From assembly GCA_964625865.1 (NCBI GenBank), contig CAZVEV010000010.1, positions 1 through 47,921 on the forward strand: 47,921 bases of DNA, written 5' to 3'. Both the position numbers and the translations under genes were made by a program. Within the stretch, counting starts at the first letter, position 1, and each line of letters opens with the position of its first letter. Positions 14,741 through 23,512 of the stretch are shown here, in pieces. A model generated the notes under the pieces. That model ran no database searches. It saw only the letters and a list, made by a program, of their open reading frames with translations, and was not told the DNA's origin. This DNA is from CAZVEV01 sp964625865. GTDB taxonomy: Bacteria; Planctomycetota; Phycisphaerae; SM23-33.

Positions 14741-16036
14741 ATGAGGACGATTGCGATAACCCTCGCCATTGCCGCTGCGACACTTGGTCCCGCAGCCCGC
14801 GCCGCCGACGCCCCCGCCGCCGCGAAGGCGTACGTCGTCGTGTTCGACTTCCAGACCGTCCCCGGCCCGGACGCCAAGTCGTCGTATGGCGCCCAACTGG
14901 CCGACGGGATCCGCCTGAAGCTGCGCCGGCATGCGAAGGACGGGTGGCAGGTCATCGACCGGCTCTCGACGCAGGAGTTCGCCGGCGCGACGGGCATCAA
15001 GACGGACGTGGCGAAGGTCAGGGCCGTGATGACCGAGAAGCTCGCGGTCAACGTGGGCGTCTACGGCACGGTGCACAAGCTCGCCGGCGGCGGCGTGCGG
15101 GCAGACGTCCGCTTTGTGGACCTGCGAAAACCCAAGACGCCGCGGATCTGGGCGAGCGTCTATACCGATCGCACCGAACGGGCGCGCGGCGTGATCACGA
15201 CGAAGGTCATCGAGGCGATCGTCGGCAGGCCCGAGTGGCGCCCGCCGGAGTACGGCGACGAGGCCGAGCCGAAGACGTTCGGCAAGCCGCTGAACGCCAA
15301 CGGCGGCTTCGAGGCCGGCGCCGACGGCTGGGAGGGACCCGACAACGCCGCGACGTTCATCGAGCCGGGCCCGGCCGGGCGAGGCAAGGTGCTTCGCCTC
15401 CAGACCGACCTCGAACGCGACAAGTACATCGCCTACCGCCGCGCCCTGCGCCTAGGGCAAGCGACGCGCGACAACCCGCCCAAGCTCAAGCGCGACACGA
15501 GCTACGCCTCGCTGGCCGGGCTCGAAGGCGTGTTCTACCGCGGACAGTGGATCAAGGCCACCCCCGGACAGCGCTACTGGCTGATCGCGGACATGAAGGG
15601 CAAGACGGCGGGAATCTTCTTCCCGAAGATCTTCGTCAAGGGCTTCCGCGACTGGTCGGACCGGACCACCGGCCTGCCGGAAGCCTCGCTGGCCGAGCGG
15701 AAGCTCACGCCGCGCCAGTTCGCCGATCTCCCGCCGGCTGAGCAGAAGAAACTCATTGCCTCCGACGCCAAAGCCCACCCCAAACGCTACCTCCGCGAGT
15801 GCTTCCGCTGGCAACTGTCGTGCCGCAACGAGCGCAACGTCTGGACGCACTACGCGGCGCCCTTCCCTCCCCGCGGAGGCCTGCCGAAAAACGTCGAGTG
15901 GCTCCAGGTGCAGATCTACGCCTATTGGCCCCCGGGGCCCTTCCGCTTCGACAACGTCCACCTCTACAAAGACCCGCGACAGAAGGCCCCCCTGCCCGAA
16001 GTCAAACCCCGCACGCCGAACTTCGACAAACGGTGA
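14741..16036 (+). CDS. Secreted protein with TolB/CsgG-like N-terminus and carbohydrate-binding-like C-terminus
   Basis: The 431-residue protein has a signal peptide (MRTIAITLAIAAATLGPAARA, cut near residue 21). Residues about 30-150 (VVVFDF, GAQLADGIRLKLRRH, WQVIDRLSTQEF, VGVYGTVHKLAGG) look like the alpha/beta fold of TolB-N, FlgO or CsgG-like periplasmic proteins that act in envelope assembly. Residues about 185-420 open with NANGGFEAGADGWEG and close with FRFDNVHLYKDP, a pattern common in carbohydrate-binding (CBM4/9-like) jelly-roll domains. No catalytic residues are recognised. It follows ispD by 12 bp and precedes the PHP protein by 3 bp, so the three are probably co-transcribed. The assignment is by fold impression only. 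Confidence 0.6.
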   Translation: MRTIAITLAIAAATLGPAARAADAPAAAKAYVVVFDFQTVPGPDAKSSYGAQLADGIRLKLRRHAKDGWQVIDRLSTQEFAGATGIKTDVAKVRAVMTEKLAVNVGVYGTVHKLAGGGVRADVRFVDLRKPKTPRIWASVYTDRTERARGVITTKVIEAIVGRPEWRPPEYGDEAEPKTFGKPLNANGGFEAGADGWEGPDNAATFIEPGPAGRGKVLRLQTDLERDKYIAYRRALRLGQATRDNPPKLKRDTSYASLAGLEGVFYRGQWIKATPGQRYWLIADMKGKTAGIFFPKIFVKGFRDWSDRTTGLPEASLAERKLTPRQFADLPPAEQKKLIASDAKAHPKRYLRECFRWQLSCRNERNVWTHYAAPFPPRGGLPKNVEWLQVQIYAYWPPGPFRFDNVHLYKDPRQKAPLPEVKPRTPNFDKR

Positions 16037-16039
16037 GAT

Positions 16040-19009
16040 ATGACGAGATACGTGACAGCAGTTGTGATGGGGTTGGCGGTGATGGCGACGGCTCTGAGTG
16101 CGCCGGGGGCTAAGAAGCCGAAGACGCGGGTGAAGTACTTTGTTTACGACGCGGCCGACAAGGCAGTTGCGGCGAAGATGCTCCACACGGGCGAGTATTA
16201 CGATGCATCCGTTGCGGCGGCGGATGACGGGCTGTGGGTGGCGTGGCTGAAGTTCACCCCGGGCAAGGGCGACGAGATCCACGTCGGACGCCGGGGCACC
16301 GACGGCTGGGCGGTCGAGAAGACCGTCTCAGAGGCGACGGGGCGGTACGCCTGTCCGACGCTGACGGTCGATGGGTCGGGCAAGCTGGCGTGGCTGAGCT
16401 ACGAGGCGCTGAACGCCGCCGACGGGACGTGGGACGTGATGGTCCGGGCCCACGCGGGGGGAGGGAAGTTCGGCCCGCCGCTGCGGGTCTCGCCGAGCAA
16501 GGCCAACGACATCAACCACTGCGTCAAGCCCGGCCCCCAGGGCGGGCTGTGGGTCCTGTGGCAGGCGGACCGCGGGGGACAGTTCGACATCCTGGCCCGT
16601 CGAGTGAGCCCCGACGGGACGCTCGCCGCCGTCGAGGACGTGGCGGCCGGGGCGCGAAGCGAGTGGTGGCCCTCGGTTGCGGTCTGGCCCGACGGGAGCC
16701 TGCGGGCGGCGTGGGACGCCTACGACGGGGAGAGCTACAACGTGCTGTCCCGCCGCCGGGGGGCGGACGGCACGTGGGGGGCGACCGGCGTGGTGGCATC
16801 GGGCCCCGCCTTCCAGGGTCATGCGCAACTGGCGGCCGGCCCCGACGGGCGGGCGTGGGTGCTCTGGGAGCGCGGGGCGGACAAGTGGGGCAAGCCCCAC
16901 CGCGGCATGCCTCACAGGAACCCCAAGCTGTCCGACAGCTACGGCCCCCTGCATCGCTTCCGCGAACTTCACGTGGGGGTGATCGCCCGCGACGGGGCGG
17001 TCAGTCACCTCGCCAACCCCCTGCCCCTGCCGAGCTTCGCCGCGGCGGCCAAGCGGACGAATCGGCGCCCCGACACGACGCGGATCGGCGTGTTCTACGA
17101 GCGCGGCCTGCTGACGACGGACGCGTCAGGTCGCCCCTGGGTGGTCTACCGTCACTACTACACGCCCCAGGCGTCCCTGGCCAAGGGCATGCGGAGCCAC
17201 GTGGAGGCCGGCTGGAAGATCTTCGCACGCTGCATCGAGGGCGACGGCTGGTCGCCGCTGCATGCGTTTTCCATCGGCCAGCGAGACGGCATGCAGCGAT
17301 TGAGTATCGCGCCAACCGCCGACGGCCTGGCGGCAGTTTGGACCACCGGGCGAACCGACCGGCGCAAGGACCCCCTGCCCCGCGGGGTGGCGATCGGCGC
17401 GGTGTCGCACCCGAAGGGCAAGCCGGCGTCGCCCGGGCTCAAGCCCGCCGCCCCGGCGGCCGTCACGGCGGCGCCCAAGCCGCCCGCGCCGAAGAAGGCG
17501 ACCGTGGCGGGCAAGACCTACCGCCTGTTCTACGGCGATCTGCACCGTCACACGGACCTGTCGCTGTGCTTCCCGTTCCTTGACGGCACGCTCGACGACG
17601 CCTACCGCTACGCGATCGACGTGGCGGAGCTGGACTTCCTGGGCATCACCGACCACACGCGGGATATCAACAACGGCAACGTTAAGTCGCAGTTGTGGTG
17701 GCGGTGCACGAAGGAAGTCACGCGTCACCGGCTGGCCGACCGCTTCTTTCCCATGTTCACCTACGAACGGTCCATGGGCGAGACCGACCACAACGTGATC
17801 ACCCTGCGCGACGACGTCCTGCGGCCCCACACGTACCCCCTGACGGACTTTTGGAAGGAGTTGGACCGCGACAGCTTCACCGTGCCCCACGCCCCCGTCA
17901 ACGCCAAGACCTGGGCCCACCAGAACGACGACCTGCGCCCGCTGATCGAGATCTATCAGGGCTGCCGCGACTCCGACTCGCAGAAGCAGGCCCGCATCGG
18001 GCTGGACAAGGGCTACCACATCGGGTTCATCGCCGCCAGCGACCACGTGTCCACGTCGGCCAGCTACGCCTGCGTCTGGGCGCCGCAGACGGGGCTGGAG
18101 TCGATCTTCCGGTCCATGCAGGCCAGGCGGACGTTCGGCGCCACGAGCAGGATCCGCCTGGTCTTCCGCAGCGGCGACCACTGGATGGGCGAGAAGTTCA
18201 CCGCCAAGGCGATTCCGACGTTCCAGATCGAGATCGCCGGCACGGCGCCGCTGAAGCAGGTGACGCTGTACGACAACGGGGTCAAGGCCTGCGACCTGCC
18301 TCTCGCCCCGGGCGCCTTGGCGGTCAACACGACGTGGCGGCCGGGCAAGTACTTCACGGGCAAGCATTACGTGTACATCCACATGGTCCAGACCGACGGG
18401 AATCAGGCGTGGTCCTCACCGATCTGGGTGACCTACGACAACCCCGTCAAGGACCCGAATCCGACCCCCGCGCCCAAGCCAAAGCCGGAGCCGACCCCGC
18501 GAGCAAGCGGCGTTCCGGCCAAGCTGGGCGGCCTGACGAACTGGGCCCATGGCAAGACCGTGACGACGAGCTTTCCGGGCAAGGCCACCGCCGGCAGCGC
18601 CGCGTTGGTAACCGACGGCCGGATCGACCGTCACCTCGGCCACGGCAAGGCCGGAGCGGTGTGGGTGCAGGTGGACCTCGGCCAGGTCCGCACGCTGGGC
18701 GCCCTGCGGGTGTGGCACTACTACCGCGACGGGCGGGCGTACAAGGGCAACCGGCTGGCCGTCTCGGCGACGGGGAAGTTCGCCGGCGAGGAGACGGTCA
18801 TCTTCGACAGCGACAAGCAGGGCACGTATCGCGAGACAAGCGCGGGCAGGCTGTTTACGTTCAAGCCCGTCCAGGCCCGCTACATCCGCAACGCCCTGCG
18901 CGACAACACGTCGAACCGCAGCACGCAGTGGATCGAGATCGAAGCCTACGGGCCCCTGCCCGACGGTGTGAAACAGGACTGTGCCCGAAGGCTAACCGGA
19001 CCGGCCTGA
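16040..19009 (+). CDS. Secreted propeller / PHP / F5-8-type-C protein (DUF3604-like)
   Basis: A 989-residue exported protein. It has a short signal peptide (about 1-22). Next comes a repetitive region (about 50-470) of the WVAWLKFTPG, WVLWQADRGGQFDI and WVLWERG type, resembling a beta-propeller. At about 492 begins a PHP-type metal-dependent phosphoesterase domain: LFYGDLHRHTDLS, then LDFLGITDHTRD, then FTYERS and AASDHVSTS. Secreted PHP/DUF3604 proteins of this type are frequent in planctomycetes; their substrates are unknown. Proline-rich linkers (PNPTPAPKPKPEPTPR) lead to an F5/8-type-C (discoidin-like) domain (about 830-973: VWVQVDLGQVRTLGALRVWH, WIEIEAYG), which usually binds carbohydrate. 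The ATG at 16040 lies 3 bp after the preceding stop. The next gene is convergent, 13 bp away. Confidence 0.85.
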   Translation: MTRYVTAVVMGLAVMATALSAPGAKKPKTRVKYFVYDAADKAVAAKMLHTGEYYDASVAAADDGLWVAWLKFTPGKGDEIHVGRRGTDGWAVEKTVSEATGRYACPTLTVDGSGKLAWLSYEALNAADGTWDVMVRAHAGGGKFGPPLRVSPSKANDINHCVKPGPQGGLWVLWQADRGGQFDILARRVSPDGTLAAVEDVAAGARSEWWPSVAVWPDGSLRAAWDAYDGESYNVLSRRRGADGTWGATGVVASGPAFQGHAQLAAGPDGRAWVLWERGADKWGKPHRGMPHRNPKLSDSYGPLHRFRELHVGVIARDGAVSHLANPLPLPSFAAAAKRTNRRPDTTRIGVFYERGLLTTDASGRPWVVYRHYYTPQASLAKGMRSHVEAGWKIFARCIEGDGWSPLHAFSIGQRDGMQRLSIAPTADGLAAVWTTGRTDRRKDPLPRGVAIGAVSHPKGKPASPGLKPAAPAAVTAAPKPPAPKKATVAGKTYRLFYGDLHRHTDLSLCFPFLDGTLDDAYRYAIDVAELDFLGITDHTRDINNGNVKSQLWWRCTKEVTRHRLADRFFPMFTYERSMGETDHNVITLRDDVLRPHTYPLTDFWKELDRDSFTVPHAPVNAKTWAHQNDDLRPLIEIYQGCRDSDSQKQARIGLDKGYHIGFIAASDHVSTSASYACVWAPQTGLESIFRSMQARRTFGATSRIRLVFRSGDHWMGEKFTAKAIPTFQIEIAGTAPLKQVTLYDNGVKACDLPLAPGALAVNTTWRPGKYFTGKHYVYIHMVQTDGNQAWSSPIWVTYDNPVKDPNPTPAPKPKPEPTPRASGVPAKLGGLTNWAHGKTVTTSFPGKATAGSAALVTDGRIDRHLGHGKAGAVWVQVDLGQVRTLGALRVWHYYRDGRAYKGNRLAVSATGKFAGEETVIFDSDKQGTYRETSAGRLFTFKPVQARYIRNALRDNTSNRSTQWIEIEAYGPLPDGVKQDCARRLTGPA

Positions 19010-19021
19010 GCAACCGGCCGG
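19001..19021. terminator. Possible terminator hairpin between convergent genes
   Basis: A 6-bp stem (19001-19006 CCGGCC, 19016-19021 GGCCGG) with a 9-base loop overlaps the stop of the PHP protein and ends next to the stop of the rhomboid gene. There is no T-run on either side. Confidence 0.25.
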
Positions 19022-19022
19022 C

Positions 19023-20183
19023 TCATGTACCGTCGCGACGGCGGGTCAATCGGCTGTAGAGTCCTACCTCGGCCCCGATCGCCAGACCGCCCAGGTGCGC
19101 CAGGTACGCCACGCCCGACTCGCTGCCGTGGGCCGATTGATACACGCCGAACAACTGCAGCCCCACGTACAGCACGAGCCCCACGATGGCCGGCATGCGG
19201 AACACTCTAAACAGCGTCAGGATCCACCCGAAGATACCGATCTTCGCACGGGGAAAGGCGATGGCGTAGTAGGCGATAACCCCCGCGATGCCCGCGCTGG
19301 CGCCCACGCAGGGGACGTTCCCATGGCCGCTGAACGCGGCGTGCAGGAGGATCCCGGCCAGGTGCGAGGCCAGCAGCAGCAGGATGAACTTGGTCCGCCC
19401 CAGGTGGTCTTCCACGTTGTCGCCGAAGATCAGCAGGAAGTAGGTATTGCCCAGCACGTGCAGCCACCCCGCGTGGAGGAAGAAGCTGGTTATCAGCGTC
19501 ATCCCGCCGTGTCGGGCCCACTGGGCCGGTATGAATCCCCACCGCCAGATGATTCGAGCAAGGACGCTGTCGCCGGCGATCGAGTGCAGGAAGAACAGCA
19601 CCACCAGTGCTGCACCGAGCGACCATGTGATCCAGGGCTTGGCGCGGAGGCGGTTGGAGCCGAGTTCTATCGGCATGCCCAGCACGGCAGGCAGGTACTG
19701 CCACACGTGCTCCGGACCGCCCAAAGCGAAGCTCGGTCCATCGTCTCCGGGACCGGGCGGGGCGTCGTCATCGTAGGCGTCCGTTCGGCGCGGGCGCGTC
19801 GGGGGCCGGACGACGTACGTGGCGGCAGCGGGCGCCTGGGCGCGCGTGGGGCGCACCGAATTGCGCAGCTCCGCCCGGGCAACGTCGTCGACCTCGCCCG
19901 GATCGAACCACACCAACCGGCACGGCGTGCAGACGTCGAGCAGGATGGGCCGCCCCCCGCCCGAGACGTCGACCTTGGTCATATCGCCGGAGCACATCGG
20001 ACAGGCTCGCACCGCCTCGTCGGTCGCCGCCGGGGACGGCTGCCTCAGGTAACGGAACACGGACTGTTTGCGTAACGCGGCGAATGTGACGCTGCGCCCC
20101 GAACAACTCCTGCAGACGTACGCCGGGCCCCAGAGAGTACTCGCCCGTTGGAGCCGCACCCGACATGTCGGACAGATCAGCAC
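19023..20183 (-). CDS. Rhomboid intramembrane serine protease with two N-terminal zinc-ribbon-like motifs
   Basis: The 386-residue predicted membrane protein begins with two zinc-ribbon-like cysteine sets. The first is C4, C7, C24, C27; the second is C61, C64, C85, C88 with a VCTPCRLVWFDPGEV ending like the zf-TFIIB family. After a basic, low-complexity linker (about 105-160) comes a rhomboid domain: FFLHAGWLHVLGNTYFL (about 235-251), the catalytic serine in GASAG (Ser296) and the partner histidine in AHLGG (His363). It would cleave membrane helices, with the ribbons perhaps binding a partner. The GTG start at 20183 has GGGGAG upstream and puts the first cysteine pair at the N-terminus. The neighbouring PHP gene is convergent; the FGE-like gene is divergent. 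Confidence 0.85.
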   Translation of the reverse strand: MLICPTCRVRLQRASTLWGPAYVCRSCSGRSVTFAALRKQSVFRYLRQPSPAATDEAVRACPMCSGDMTKVDVSGGGRPILLDVCTPCRLVWFDPGEVDDVARAELRNSVRPTRAQAPAAATYVVRPPTRPRRTDAYDDDAPPGPGDDGPSFALGGPEHVWQYLPAVLGMPIELGSNRLRAKPWITWSLGAALVVLFFLHSIAGDSVLARIIWRWGFIPAQWARHGGMTLITSFFLHAGWLHVLGNTYFLLIFGDNVEDHLGRTKFILLLLASHLAGILLHAAFSGHGNVPCVGASAGIAGVIAYYAIAFPRAKIGIFGWILTLFRVFRMPAIVGLVLYVGLQLFGVYQSAHGSESGVAYLAHLGGLAIGAEVGLYSRLTRRRDGT

Positions 20184-20419
20184 AAATCGCTCCCCTGTCC
20201 CCCGCCGGTGGGGGACGCCACTGAAAGCATACTGCCAGACAGACCCACGTCAATCCGGCATCGCGGAATCGGACGCCTTACTTGATGCCAATTATTGACG
20301 CGCTGCGTTCGGCTGGCAAGCTTTTCTACTTGGCAGGGCTGGCGAGAATCGTTGCTTGGAGCCTGGGCAGCAACCAAGTAAGGTATCCTCCAGATTCGAA
20401 TGTGCACCCGGAGCGAGGC

Positions 20420-22501
20420 ATGAAGACAGACACCGCACGACTGATCGCCCTGATCGCCGCCCTGATCGCTGCACACGCCGGCGCCGCCGAGCCGGCCGGG
20501 ACCGTGACTAACTCGATCGGCATGAAGCTGGTCCGCATCAAGCCCGGTGCGTTTACGATGGGCCTCGGCGCCGTCGACTGGGACGAGAAGCCCGCCCACA
20601 AGGTGACGATTACCACACCGTTCCACATGGGCGCCACGGAAGTGACCAACGCCCAGTACGAACGGTTCGACCCGAAGCACAAGGCCCTTCGCGGCAAGTT
20701 GGGGTTCTCGAAGGGCGACAACGAGGCGGTCGTGTTCGTCAGTTGGCGTGAGGCGGCGGCGTTCTGCAAGTGGCTGAGCAAGAAGGAGTCCAAGCCCTAC
20801 CGCCTGCCGACCGAGGCCGAGTGGGAATACGCCTGCCGGGCGGGCACGACCACGCCGTATCACACGGGCCAGACGCTGCCCCGAGCCTTCCACAAGAACG
20901 TCGTCAATAGCTGGTTTCCGGGCAAGCCCGGGCGCGGGGGAAAAACGATAACGCTCACCGTGGGCGCCACGCCCCCCAACGCGTGGGGGCTGGTCGACAT
21001 GCACGGCAATGTCGAGGAATGGTGCAGCGACTGGTACGGGCCTTACCTCAAGGGCGACCCGTCGCGACCGATCCGCATGAGGACCGCCGACGGGCGGTGC
21101 GTGACGCTGGACAATTCGTGGGCGGACCCCGTCGGATACGCCGACGGCGACTTCAAGGTCACGCGAGGGGGCAGCCATTCGACGACGCTGGAGTTCCTCC
21201 GCTCGGCGAATCGCTCGGGCACCCTGCCGGCCGACAAGAGCTGGCTGATCGGCTTCCGCGTGGTGCAAGGACCCATGTCGACCACCACCCCGCTGAAACG
21301 TCCCGCACTGCCGCCAAACGCCCGCAACGTCAAGCAGGCTGTCCCGACCGACCTGGCCCGCGGACCGGACCGGTCCACCCCGTACTTCCGCGGACCGGTG
21401 CAGTACGTCAATATCCCGCCCGCCGACGACTGCCCCCTCTTCAATCGTCACAACCACTGCCCCGCCATCGTCAACTGCCCCAACGGCGACCTGCTGGCGA
21501 TATGGTACACCTGTCGCAACGAGCCCGGGCGCGAACTGGGCATCGTCGCCAGCCGCCTGCCCTACGGGCAGACCCAATGGCAGAAGGCGTCGACGTTTTG
21601 GGACGCCCCGGACCGCAACGACCACGCCTCGGCGCTCTGGGCGGACGAAAAGGGCAGGCTGTATCACTTCAACGGGCTGGGGGCGGGAGGCACGTGGGGA
21701 GCCCTGGCGACGATCATGCGGACCTCGAACGACAGCGGGGCCACCTGGTCCAAGGCCCGTCTCATCATGCCCGAACACGGCCTGCACCACATGCCGATCG
21801 AGAGCGTTTTCAGGCTGGCCGACGGGACGATTCTCGTCCCCTGCGACGCCGTAGCCGGCGGGTCGGGCGGCACGGCGGTCCTGCTGAGCAGGGACAACGG
21901 CAAGACATGGACGGACCCGGCCGAGGGCAAGGGGATTCCGTCGTTCAAGGCCGGCACGACCGGCACGACCATCGCGGGGATCCATGCGGGAGTGGTGCAG
22001 TTGACCGACGGGAAGTTGATGGCGTTCGGGCGAGGCAACACCATCGACGGGCGCATGCCGATGAGCCTGTCGGCTGACGGGGGCAGGACGTGGACGTACT
22101 CCGCCAGCCCGTTCCCGCCGATCGGCGGGGGACAGCGTCTGGTGGTCCTGCGGCTGAAGGAGGGGCCGATTCTGTTCTGCTCGTTCGGCAGGAAGATGAC
22201 GATTACTGACGCGTCGGGCAAGCGGCGGGCGGTCTCGGGGCTGTTCGCGGCCCTGAGCACGGATGAGGGCAAGACGTGGGCGATCAAGCGCCCGATCACC
22301 GACGATGGGCCGGCGAGGACGGTCGACGGGGGAGGCAATACGCGGAAGTTCACGATGAGCGCCCACTCGGCCGAGCCGAGGGGCTACCTGTCGATCTGCC
22401 AGACGCCCGACAACGTGATCCACCTGATCACGAGCAAGCAGCATTACGCGTTCAATCTCACGTGGATCAACACGCCGGCCCCCGCCGTTTCGGTGCGATG
22501 A
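20420..22501 (+). CDS. Secreted FGE-like / sialidase-like fusion
   Basis: A 693-residue secreted protein of two parts. Residues 1-22 form a signal peptide (MKTDTARLIALIAALIAAHA). Residues about 30-285 match the formylglycine-generating-enzyme (SUMF1) fold: GMKLVRIKPGAFTMG, EVTNAQY, YRLPTEAEWEYACRAG, WGLVDMHGNVEEWCSDWYG and GGSHSTTLEFLRSANRSG. The cysteines that catalyse sulfatase maturation in true FGE are replaced here by other residues, so it is probably a binding or related-activity domain. Residues about 320-680 carry sialidase/BNR Asp-boxes (SNDSGATWSKA, SRDNGKTWTD, SADGGRTWTY, STDEGKTWAIK), a six-bladed-propeller signature. ATG 20420 follows GAGCGAGGC. It precedes the sugar ABC genes by 135 bp and could release or bind a sugar they import. 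Confidence 0.85.
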   Translation: MKTDTARLIALIAALIAAHAGAAEPAGTVTNSIGMKLVRIKPGAFTMGLGAVDWDEKPAHKVTITTPFHMGATEVTNAQYERFDPKHKALRGKLGFSKGDNEAVVFVSWREAAAFCKWLSKKESKPYRLPTEAEWEYACRAGTTTPYHTGQTLPRAFHKNVVNSWFPGKPGRGGKTITLTVGATPPNAWGLVDMHGNVEEWCSDWYGPYLKGDPSRPIRMRTADGRCVTLDNSWADPVGYADGDFKVTRGGSHSTTLEFLRSANRSGTLPADKSWLIGFRVVQGPMSTTTPLKRPALPPNARNVKQAVPTDLARGPDRSTPYFRGPVQYVNIPPADDCPLFNRHNHCPAIVNCPNGDLLAIWYTCRNEPGRELGIVASRLPYGQTQWQKASTFWDAPDRNDHASALWADEKGRLYHFNGLGAGGTWGALATIMRTSNDSGATWSKARLIMPEHGLHHMPIESVFRLADGTILVPCDAVAGGSGGTAVLLSRDNGKTWTDPAEGKGIPSFKAGTTGTTIAGIHAGVVQLTDGKLMAFGRGNTIDGRMPMSLSADGGRTWTYSASPFPPIGGGQRLVVLRLKEGPILFCSFGRKMTITDASGKRRAVSGLFAALSTDEGKTWAIKRPITDDGPARTVDGGGNTRKFTMSAHSAEPRGYLSICQTPDNVIHLITSKQHYAFNLTWINTPAPAVSVR

Positions 22502-22531
22502 GACCGGCGCCCTACCGCTGCGCGCGGACCA

Positions 22532-22560
22532 TGGCACGGGGCGGGGGCTTTCGATAGAAT
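22532..22560 (+). promoter_or_regulatory. Putative promoter for the sugar ABC operon
   Basis: TAGAAT (22555-22560) lies 17 bp after TGGCAC (22532-22537), 76 bp before the permease ATG. The -35 match is poor, and the TGGCAC lacks the downstream TTGC half of a sigma54 site. Confidence 0.3.
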
Positions 22561-22636
22561 CGTGATCGACGGCTCGCAACCGCGTCGTCGATGACGGACG
22601 AGCGGCGGCGAGGACACGTGCATCGGAACGGGCCGA

Positions 22637-23512
22637 ATGAAGACCAAGCACCTGACAGGCTATGCGTTTATTTCGCCGTGGCTGATCGGCTTCCTGATCT
22701 TCGTGCTGATTCCCTTCCTCGTGAGCATCTACCTGTCGTTCACGCGGTACGAGGTGGTGACCTCGCCGGTGTGGGTGGGGACGGCCAACTACAAGCAACT
22801 GCTCCACGAAGACCCGCTGTTCTGGAAATCGCTGGGGATCACGCTGAAATACGCCGCTATCGCCGTGCCGGTGGGCATCGTCGCGGGCGTGGGCCTGGCG
22901 CTGCTGCTGAACCTGCGCGTGGCGGGCATCAGCGTGTACCGCACGGTCTTCTACCTGCCCGCCATCGTGCCGATCGTCGCCACCACGGTGGTCTTCATGT
23001 GGCTGCTGAATCCGCAGCACGGCCTGGTCAACCAGATCCTCCGGGGGTTCGGCGTACAGGGGCCTAACTGGCTTAACAGCACGACGTGGGCGTTCTGGTC
23101 GCTGGTGATGATGTCGCTGTGGGCGGTGGGGGGCAGCATGATCATCTACCTCGCCGGCCTGAAGGACATCCCGGTGACGCTGTACGAGGCGGCGACGATC
23201 GACGGGGCGGGCGTGTGGGCTCGAACGCGCCACATCACGCTGCCCATGCTCACGCCGGTGATCTTCTTCAACCTCGTCATGGGCGTGATCCACGCGTTCC
23301 AGTACTTCGCCCAGGCGTACATCATTTCAAGGGGCCTGGGCGGGCCCGAGGACAGCACGCACTTCTTTGCGCTGTACCTGTTCAACCGCGCGTGGCGATA
23401 CCTGGACATGGGCTACGCCAGCGCGATGGCGTGGATCCTGTTCCTCATCATCACCGTCCTGACGGTGGTCATCTTCAAGACGCACAAGCGGTGGGTGCAC
23501 TATGGCGGATAG
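22637..23512 (+). CDS. Sugar ABC transporter permease (MalF/UgpA type)
   Basis: First membrane subunit of a family 1 sugar importer, 291 residues, six transmembrane segments. The start TGYAFISPWLIGFLIFVLIPF and the EAA loop LYEAATIDGAGVWARTRHITLPML (about 185-205) are characteristic of the UgpA/LacF type. The ATG at 22637 has GGGCCGA before it. The 3' end overlaps the next gene by 11 bp. Fourteen residues at the C-terminus end in KTHKRWVHYGG, as in related permeases. The substrate cannot be read from the sequence; glycerol phosphate, maltose and other oligosaccharides use this type. Confidence 0.92.
   Translation: MKTKHLTGYAFISPWLIGFLIFVLIPFLVSIYLSFTRYEVVTSPVWVGTANYKQLLHEDPLFWKSLGITLKYAAIAVPVGIVAGVGLALLLNLRVAGISVYRTVFYLPAIVPIVATTVVFMWLLNPQHGLVNQILRGFGVQGPNWLNSTTWAFWSLVMMSLWAVGGSMIIYLAGLKDIPVTLYEAATIDGAGVWARTRHITLPMLTPVIFFNLVMGVIHAFQYFAQAYIISRGLGGPEDSTHFFALYLFNRAWRYLDMGYASAMAWILFLIITVLTVVIFKTHKRWVHYGG

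Noticed and set aside
22532..22545. Sigma54-type promoter (TGGCAC)
   Set aside because: The required TTGC about 5 bp downstream is missing.
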